From assembly GCF_964656455.1 (NCBI RefSeq), contig NC_135720.1, positions 110,930,696 through 110,994,695 on the forward strand: DNA of 64,000 bases, written 5' to 3'. Source of the DNA: Halichoerus grypus (taxonomy: Eukaryota; Chordata; Mammalia; Carnivora; Phocidae). Of this stretch, positions 58,063-64,000 are shown one piece after another; position 1 is the first letter of the stretch, and the number at the start of each line of letters is the position of its first letter. A program made the translations under genes and the position numbers. The notes beneath the pieces are model-generated. The model worked only from the letters and a program-made list of their open reading frames with translations, ran no database searches and was not told the DNA's origin.

Positions 58063-58556
58063 TAAAGAGAAAACTTAAAATTCTTCTGACTTAGAAGTAA
58101 CTTTAGGTTGTTGTTTGGCTGTTGTTAATTTATTTGAAAATTTTAAAGATCCAGGCTTGTTTGCAGCTCTTTAGCCCTTGAAAATAAAGTATAGCTTCTG
58201 TCAAATCCAGTGGAGAGTCTTCTGATGAAATGGTCTCTCCTTTTTGTTCTTCCCTCATCCCAAAAAGAAGCTAGCTCTCGGTGAGTTTTTACTTAATCAG
58301 AGCAAGAAAGACAGTAGCAAGATTGTTGCTGATGACTGCTTTTTCCTTTGATGGTACTTTTCTTGTCAGGTTACTTTTTTCCACCTAATTCCATTTGGCC
58401 TTTAAAACCTAGGTTCCTGAGATTGCAGTTTACATCAAATACTTACGGTCGCCTCTTAGGGTGATGTCCAGCCTGCTCTGCCCAGCCCAGTCCTAGTTCA
58501 TGGCCGTTGTACCAGGGACCTGTCGAATTAGCACCCACTATTGAGAATTCTGTCTA

Positions 58557-58693
58557 GGGGCACCTGGATGGCTCAGTCAGTTAAGTGTCCAACTCTTGAT
58601 TTCAGCTCAGGTCTTGATCTCAGGGTCATGAGTTCAAGCCCTGCTTTGGGCTCCATGCTAGATGTGGAGCCTACTTAAAAAAAGAAGAAGAAA
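58557..58693 (+). mobile_element. Short Can-SINE, sense to MDGA1
   Basis: Head GGGGCACCTGGATGGCTCAG, CAGGGTCATGAGTTCAAGCC, A/G-rich tail. Perfect 11-bp target duplication AATTCTGTCTA at 58546-58556 and 58694-58704. Confidence 0.95.
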
Positions 58694-58974
58694 AATTCTG
58701 TCTAACTCTTGGCTGTGTCAGACAATATTCAGATTTTTCAAAGAGGCTAGACCCTTTTTTTCTAAACTCTGTGTTTTATGTAATTTCACGTAAAATAATT
58801 GTATTAGGCTTTTATTATTAAAATTGCACAAACTTGTTGCAAAGAAGCAAACAGTACAAAAGGATAAAATTTCCCCTCAGCCCCACTCTCTAGACAGAAG
58901 CATTAATACATTCTGGTGCCTCTTTCCAAAAATTGTACTTTGCATATTCAAGGTTTAAAACAAGAATAAAAATA

Positions 58975-59190
58975 AAGCAGTGCAGCCTTTAAGAGTGTAG
59001 GCTGAGTCTGAATTCAAGGTTGGCTATTTCTTTGGGCAAGTTAGTTAAGCTGTCTGAGCCTCAGTTCTCTCCTTTGTAAAATGGGGACAGCAAAGTGCCT
59101 CACTCCAAGATTGTGGGATGGGTGAGATGAGTAAACCCATGTCAAGCACTTGGAATGGTGCCTCTCACAAAATGGACGTTCAGCCAACAG
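58975..59190 (+). repeat. MIR SINE in intron 6
   Basis: TTTGGGCAAGTTAGTTAAGC, TGAGCCTCAGTTCTCTCC, TTGTAAAATGGGGACAGC and AAGCACTTGGAATGGTGCC. Confidence 0.85.
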
Positions 59191-59424
59191 TGGCTATAAC
59201 AATTCCTAAACCCACTTTCCTACAGCCAGGTTTTTTGGATTTTTAAAAATGCATCTGAGCAAGCAGAACGATTTCCAAGCAAAGTGATGGTTTCTCTTGG
59301 GGGTGGTGATGGTGTGGGAAGGCCAGTTCAAGGAGAGAAGCTGGGTCCGGATGGGGGTGGGAGGGACATGGACCCTTGGCTTTGGGCCAGCCCCAGCCAC
59401 CTCTCCCTCCCCATCCACCCATAG

Positions 59425-59754
59425 CCATGAAGAACGCTACGTTCCAGATCACCCCAGATGTGATCAAAGAGAGTGAGAACATACAGCTGGGCCAGGACCT
59501 GAAGCTGTCATGCCATGTGGATGCAGTACCCCAGGAGAAGGTGACCTACCAGTGGTTCAAGAACGGCAAGCCGGCACGCATGTCCAAGAGGCTGCTGGTG
59601 ACCCGAAATGACCCCGAGTTGCCTGCCGTCACGAGCAGCCTAGAGCTCATTGACCTGCACTTCAGTGACTATGGCACCTACCTGTGCGTGGCTTCCTTCC
59701 CAGGAGCACCTGTGCCTGACCTCAGCATCGAGGTCAACATCTCCTCTGAGACAG
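59425..59754 (+). CDS. MDGA1: MDGA1 exon 7: whole Ig4
   Basis: 330 nt encoding Ser328 to the first base of Val438. One Ig domain: sequon N331 (NAT), C357 (KLSC), W371 (YQWFKNG), the DYGTYLC motif with C415, and sequon N432 (NIS) near the end. It is the largest Ig exon here; a long stretch before the F strand (roughly residues 380-405) accounts for the extra length. Acceptor CCATAG|CC, donor GACAG|GTGGGC. Phase 1-1. Confidence 0.97.
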
Positions 59755-59914
59755 GTGGGCAGCTGAAGCGGCATGGGTGTGTGTGTGTGTGTGTGAGGAA
59801 ACTGGAGAGGCCCACAGAGGGGAGGTGGGCACAGTAGCTTGGGGGAAAGGAGACCAGAGTGAGGGGAACACGATTTGTGTTTCCTCTGTGTTCCATATGA
59901 AGCATCTGTTGTAT

Positions 59915-60320
59915 GCCAGGCATTGTGCTAGGCTCTGGGGTAGAGTGGTGGGCAAAATGAGCTCTGCTGGCATTGAACGAAGCAGGAAGGCAAACATTTT
60001 TCAGACAGTCTCACAAATATATCACTGCAAACTCTGATGCACGAGAGTTGGGAAAGAGTTTCCTAAGATAGAATGTTTGATCTGAGATCTAAGGGAGGGG
60101 CAGGATTTTGCTAGGCAAAAGAGAGCAAGGGAGGGTGGAAGAAAAGGGAGGCCAAAGAAGCAGCATGTGCAAAGGCCCTGTGGCAGGTAAGTGCATGGGC
60201 CATTTGGAGCACTTTTGAAGGGAGGAAAGTGCAGCTGGGAGAATGGCGTGAAATGGGAGAGAGCAGAGGGGTCAGCGGGGGCCAGATTATGCAGGGATTT
60301 GGGTCTTTATTCCAATAATA
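59915..60320 (+). repeat. Ancient dispersed repeat, family A copy
   Basis: TGTATGCCAGGCATTGTGC, TGTGCAAAGGCCCTGTGGC and GGGGCCAGATTATGCAGGG, in the same order as the other copies. Confidence 0.6.
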
Positions 60321-60324
60321 ATAA

Positions 60325-60560
60325 ATAACAACAATGAGATAATGACTAACATTTATTGAGTGTTTACTCTGTGTTCTGATGATTTCATATTTAGCTCATT
60401 CACCTTCATGGTTTACCTTATGGGGTAGTTTATCATCAGTGTTTAGAGATGAAGAAACAGGCTCAGAGAGTTTAAGAAACTCACCTAAGTTAACAAATAG
60501 TAAGTGGTGTAGCTGGGATTCGAACCCAGGCAGTCTGACTGTAGAGCCACCCCTGAAAGA
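60325..60560 (+). repeat. MIR SINE in intron 7
   Basis: TAACATTTATTGAGTGTTTAC, GATGAAGAAACAGGCTCAG, AGTAAGTGGTGTAGCTGGG and TTCGAACCCAGGCAGTCTG. Confidence 0.88.
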
Positions 60561-60689
60561 TTTACATTTTAAGAATGACAGGAGTTTGGAGGGGATGATT
60601 TTGGAGAGAGTCTCTAGAATCTCATCTCCAGTCCTTAGCCCCTTGCACCGAGGAGCTGGCTGACTTCGGATAAGCCTCTTTGACTCTCT
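60561..60689 (+). repeat. 129-bp duplicated segment, presumed source copy (intron 7)
   Basis: Begins TTTACATTTTAAGAATGACA and ends CTCTTTGACTCTCT. The same 129 bases recur at 63018-63146 with two differences and no gap. Here the right end runs smoothly into MIR-type text (GGGCCTCAGTTTCTCCTCTG), which suggests this is the original location. Confidence 0.9.
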
Positions 60690-61821
60690 GGGCCTCAGTT
60701 TCTCCTCTGTGAGATGGTGAACCAGATGGCCTCAGAGGCCCCTTCCATCCTGACTTCTGCACAGGGAAAAGACTTCGTAGCCAGGGAGTGTGTCCCTTAC
60801 AAGCCGTATAAGTGGATCCCATAGCTGGGACACAGGATGGGAGAGGGAAGATGAGGCTGGGGAGTGGCAGAGGCTGGAGCACGAGGGTCTTATTTGTAGA
60901 GCCAAGGAACTGGAGCTTTAACCTGAGGGCAGTGCAGCCTCAACGGAAGGAGACAGCCCTTTAACCTGTGGGGGCAGAGAAAGGTTGGGAGCTGGGACAG
61001 TTTGGAAACAGGGAAATCAACGGGGCACTGGGCCATTTCCTCAGTTTGGCTCATTAGCCTGATGCCTAGGGCATGGAGGCTTTTTAAGGGCCTGTGGAAA
61101 TAATTTAGACCTGGAAAAACAAATTAATTGGCTGCAAAATACAAAGAGAAAACTGTAAAATTAAAGCCAATGCATTTGTATAAATGTTTACAAGAGTATG
61201 CATGATCCTAACTAGATAACTGGACCTCAGCTTGCCTTGTGGAGTTATTTACAATTTATATTTAATGTAGGACATTTTAATTTGTTTGATGGGATGTGGG
61301 ATGGGACCCATAGAAGTTTTTAAAAGACCCTCCAGTTGGGCGATGTGTTGGGTTGGATTAGGTTTGGCTGTGTGTAACAGAAAATCCCAAAATACTACTA
61401 GTGGCTTAAATGAGCTAGATGTGTATTTTTTTTTTCTCATAAAAGTGAGCAGTCCAGGCTGGAATAATGGCTCAGCTCCACCAAGTCCTCAGGGCCCCAG
61501 GCTCCATCTTGTCTTGCTATTCTGTTATCCCTAGTGTGGGCCACCTTGTCCACAATGGCAGTTCCAGCTGCCGCCATCAGTCTGCATTCCAGCCTGCAGG
61601 AAGGAGGAGGAGAAGAGGGGCACAGCCTCGCCTTTTAAAGGCCCTTATTTCCTGTCACATCCCACTGGCCAGAATTTAGTCACATGCTCACAGCTAGCTA
61701 GCGCTAAGACAGGCTGGGAGACATAATGGTTGTTCTGGCTGTGTGCCCTGCTAAACTCCAGATATCCTATTACCTTGGAAGAAAGGGTAAGCATGTTGAG
61801 GGACAGACTAGCGATCTGGGA

Positions 61822-61871
61822 TAACACTCCAGAAGGCAAGATGTTGTGGTAACACTCCAGAAGGCAAGATG
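61822..61871 (+). repeat. Short tandem duplication
   Basis: A 22-bp block starting TAACACTCCAGAAGG occurs at 61822-61843 and 61850-61871, period 28. Confidence 0.9.
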
Positions 61872-62219
61872 GAAGCTTTAACTAGATCGGGGTCAGTGGG
61901 CAGGAGAGAGGGGGTTGGGAGAGGAGGTCATTGGGTAGAACTGTTTACAAGGTGGAACCCCCTTTCCTTGAGCTAAAGGGAAAGAAGGAATAGGCCGGGA
62001 CGACTTCAGATCTCTTTCTGAGTTGGGAGACCCTGAGGTAGAGACCCCAGGAGGTAGAGAGAATTGGGGGAGGTGAGCTGTGTTTTGGAAATACTGAGGG
62101 ATCTTTGGGACATCTGGGATGGGGAAGGGAGGCTCAAAACTAGGGGGAGGGAAGCCGAAGCCCCAAAGCAGGGGCCGGCGGGAGCTCTAACCCTGCTCCT
62201 GCCCGCCTCCCCACCGCAG

Positions 62220-62516
62220 TGCCTCCCACCATCAGCGTGCCCAAGGGCAGGGCCGTGGTCACAGTGCGGGAGGGCTCGCCCGTCGAGCTGCAGTGTGAGG
62301 TTCGAGGCAAGCCGCGGCCGCCGGTGCTCTGGTCCCGCGTGGACAAGGAGGCTGCGCTGCTGCCCTCGGGGCTGCCCCTGGAGGAAACCCCAGACGGGAA
62401 GCTGCGGCTGGAGCACGTGAGCCGCGACATGAGTGGGACCTACCGCTGCCAGACGGCTCGGTATAATGGCTTCAACGTGCGCCCCCGCGAGGCCCAGGTG
62501 CAGCTGAACGTGCAGT
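62220..62516 (+). CDS. MDGA1: MDGA1 exon 8: whole Ig5
   Basis: 297 nt encoding Val438 to the first base of Phe537. One Ig domain: C463 (ELQC), W475 (VLWSRV), and MSGTYRC with C514, ending AQVQLNVQ. No N-X-S/T sequon in this exon, unlike exons 2, 3, 5, 6 and 7. Acceptor ACCGCAG|TG, donor GCAGT|GTGAGT. Phase 1-1. Confidence 0.97.
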
Positions 62517-62849
62517 GTGAGTCTCATCGCCCCACCTGGACTCCCTTCTGAGCTGTCCCTCCCGGTTCTCAGCCTGACCTGCCCCCTCTCCACCCCTTCA
62601 TACACTCCAGTCCAACCAACCCCTCCACGTACTGCCCATATCCCCCAAACCTTACCACCCCCGTGTTGTGTTCTAAGGTGGGAGGTCTGTGACTCTTGCC
62701 ACATTTCCGTTATCAAGTGCCGCCCCCCCACCCCCATCTTCATTCCCAGGGACCCAGTGAGCAAAGAAATAACTGATAGAACGTAACAGGTAGACATGGG
62801 AGTTTGAAAGACCTTCAAGGGAGCACGTTGTGTCTGATAGTATAACGAT

Positions 62850-63225
62850 GAGAGTTAACTCACCTCGTGCCAAGCACTGTTCTAAGAGCATTTTAATGCA
62901 TGAACTCATTTAACCCTTCACAGCCCTATAAATAGACTCTATTATTTCCTTGTTTTTACAAACCGAGAAACCGAGTCACAGGATAAGTAACTTGCTTAAG
63001 TTACTTAGTGATAAGGGTTTACATTTTAAGAATGACAGGAGTTTGGAGGGGATGATTTTGGAGAGAGTCTCTAGAATCTCATCTCCAGTCCTTAGCCCCT
63101 TGCACCGAGGAGCTGGCTGACTTTGGCTAAGCCTCTTTGACTCTCTAAGGTCTTACCAGCTAGTTTGAGGCAGGGTTGAGATTTGAACCTAAGGCATCTA
63201 GCTCTGGGGATTTTGCTCTGAGCTC
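62850..63225 (+). repeat. MIR SINE interrupted by the duplicated segment
   Basis: Left: GTGCCAAGCACTGTTCTAAG, GAACTCATTTAACCCTTCAC, AAACCGAGAAACCGAGTC, AAGTAACTTGCTTAAG. Right: AAGGTCTTACCAGCTAG, TTGAGATTTGAACC. Together they make a near-complete sense MIR with 129 bp or more of foreign sequence inside. Confidence 0.8.
63018..63146 (+). repeat. 129-bp duplicated segment, presumed inserted copy (intron 8)
   Basis: Same as 60561-60689 except C to T (GACTTCGG / GACTTTGG) and A to C (GGATAAG / GGCTAAG). It sits inside a MIR. It has no poly-A tail or terminal repeats and no convincing long target duplication. Confidence 0.9.
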
Positions 63226-63513
63226 CCATGTTATGCTGCTTTTCACTACGTGGGGAAGGGGGCGGGGGGAGGAGTGTGAGGGGACCATTTGAGGCCCAGT
63301 CTGGGAAGCATGGCTGGAGGAATTGGCCGGGATGGGGTGGGTATCTGCAGGTCAAGGAGGTATGAGCGCGGCTATTGTGTATGTTACGAGTGTGTATCCG
63401 CTCTGAGATCCCTCCAGGCTGGGGGGTGCGGGAGCAGGGTCGAGTGCGTCGCCTCCGATGGGGCCGCTCCTCCAACCCCACCCGGCCCCGCTGACCGCCG
63501 CCCCCGCCCCCAG

Positions 63514-63798
63514 TCCCGCCGGAGGTGGAGCCCAGCTCCCAGGATGTGCGCCAAGCGCTGGGCCGGCCCGTGCTGCTGCGCTGCTCGCTGCTGCGGGGCA
63601 GCCCCCAGCGTATCGCCTCGGCCGTCTGGCGCTTCAAAGGGCAGCTGCTGCCTCCGCCGCCCGCTGTCCCCGTCGCCGCCGAGGCCCCCGACCACTCCGA
63701 ACTGCGCCTCGACGCCGTCACCCGCGACAGCAGCGGCAGCTACGAGTGCAGCATCTCGAACGACGTGGGCTCGGCTACCTGCCTCTTTCAGGTCTCGG
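63514..63798 (+). CDS. MDGA1: MDGA1 exon 9: whole Ig6
   Basis: 285 nt encoding Phe537 to residue 631 plus the first base of codon 632. One Ig domain: C560 (LLRC), W575 (AVWRFKG), a Pro/Ala-rich loop at about residues 582-595, and DSSGSYEC with C615; an additional cysteine, C626, follows. Very GC-rich. Acceptor CCCCCAG|TC, donor CTCGG|GTGAGC. Phase 1-1. The gene continues past the right edge, where exon 10 (start of the fibronectin III part in the human gene) is expected. Confidence 0.97.
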
Positions 63799-64000
63799 GT
63801 GAGCGTCCCGTGGGTCCCGCCCCCCCAACCGCGCCCACCTGGGGCCAGGCTCCGCCCCAACCACAGCCCCGCCCACAGTCGACCTGGGCCCCGCCCCTTT
63901 CCAGCCCCCCTACGCTAAGTTTAGGTCCCTGCTTTTCCAAGACCCTCCCATGCGAGGTCTAAACCCCGCCCACTCCGCTCGGACCAAACCGTCCCCCTAG
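63799..64000 (+). other. MDGA1: Start of MDGA1 intron 9 (cut by window end)
   Basis: GC-rich intronic sequence after GTGAGC. It contains several CCCCGCCC/CCGCCC boxes and no further exon before the window ends. Confidence 0.85.

Larger units (their letters stand above)
57197..59424 (+). other. MDGA1: MDGA1 intron 6 (2.2 kb)
   Basis: Unlike its GC-rich neighbours this intron is AT-rich and carries three Can-SINEs and a MIR. Unassigned AT-rich sequence fills 57650-57925, 58065-58545 and 58700-58975. No exon seen. Confidence 0.9.
59755..62219 (+). other. MDGA1: MDGA1 intron 7 (2.5 kb)
   Basis: Contains a family A fragment (59915-60320), MIRs (60325-60560, 60640-60725), the source copy of a duplicated 129-bp segment (60561-60689) and an AT-rich unique stretch (61080-61280). 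Confidence 0.9.
62517..63513 (+). other. MDGA1: MDGA1 intron 8 (1.0 kb)
   Basis: Contains a MIR (about 62850-63225) interrupted by the second copy of the duplicated segment. The rest is unassigned and increasingly GC-rich toward exon 9. Confidence 0.9.
20592..63798 (+). other. MDGA1: MDGA1 gene, coding span of exons 1-9 (3' part outside window)
   Basis: Nine exons join into one uninterrupted frame of 1894 nt (631 codons plus 1 nt), starting at ATG 20592. The joined protein is recognisable as MDGA1: a signal peptide followed by six Ig-like domains, each with a Cys-Trp-Cys core. The human protein is about 955 residues and continues with a fibronectin III domain, a MAM domain and a GPI-attachment signal; those exons lie right of 63798. 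Family knowledge: MDGA1 is a GPI-anchored neuronal surface protein that binds neuroligins (notably NLGN2) in cis through Ig1-Ig2, blocks neurexin binding and so restrains synapse formation; it also acts in cortical neuron migration. Intron lengths in order are 28589, 4302, 1682, 809, 241, 2228, 2465 and 997 bp. Identification rests on recalled family sequence, not on a search. Confidence 0.97.

Noticed and set aside
63018..63146. The 129-bp repeated block as a SINE or DNA transposon
   Set aside because: No tail, terminal repeats or resemblance to a known family; only two near-identical copies seen, 2.4 kb apart. A genome search is needed to be certain.

Overview
This window is from a placental mammal, a caniform carnivoran. 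The diagnostic signal is 14 tRNA-derived Can-SINE (SINEC) copies: a tRNA-like head reading GGCGCCTGGGTGGCTCAGT, a CT-rich middle and an AATAAA-rich tail. Several have the GACAGAGAGAGACACAGCGAGAGAGGGAACACAAG-type tail (antisense reading) that I associate with arctoids (bears, pinnipeds, mustelids) rather than dog. Species cannot be fixed by eye. There are also many old mammal-wide repeats (MIR, L2, MER5A, L1M).

There is one protein-coding gene, MDGA1 (MAM domain-containing glycosylphosphatidylinositol anchor 1), on the + strand. Its first nine coding exons are here, all with GT/AG junctions and consistent phase. They encode 631 complete residues: signal peptide plus six Ig-like domains. The fibronectin III, MAM and GPI-signal exons lie beyond the right edge. 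MDGA1 is a GPI-anchored neuronal surface protein that binds neuroligins in cis through its N-terminal Ig domains and blocks neurexin binding, limiting synapse formation.

Layout: 1-18.17 kb is intergenic, with repeats and no supportable gene. It includes a 22-copy, 39-bp minisatellite at 13.17-14.04 kb that appears to have grown inside an L2 element. About 18.17-21.2 kb is a CpG island holding the presumed promoter, 5' leader and exon 1 (ATG at 20592). Intron 1 is 28.6 kb. Exons 2-9 lie between 49.2 and 63.8 kb. Exons 2+3 make Ig1, exons 4+5 make Ig2, and exons 6, 7, 8 and 9 each encode one whole Ig domain (Ig3-Ig6). Every domain boundary is a phase-1 intron.

The observation I rate highest is a 129-bp segment in intron 7 with a 98% identical direct copy in intron 8, the latter interrupting a MIR. 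It looks like a templated insertion rather than a transposon. Others are the L2-born minisatellite with higher-order structure, two SINEs stacked on one target site (three copies of the target sequence), a uORF ending two bases before the MDGA1 start, and a purine-rich promoter with three ATTGG (inverted CCAAT) boxes. I found no novel gene system. Repeat boundaries are approximate and by eye.
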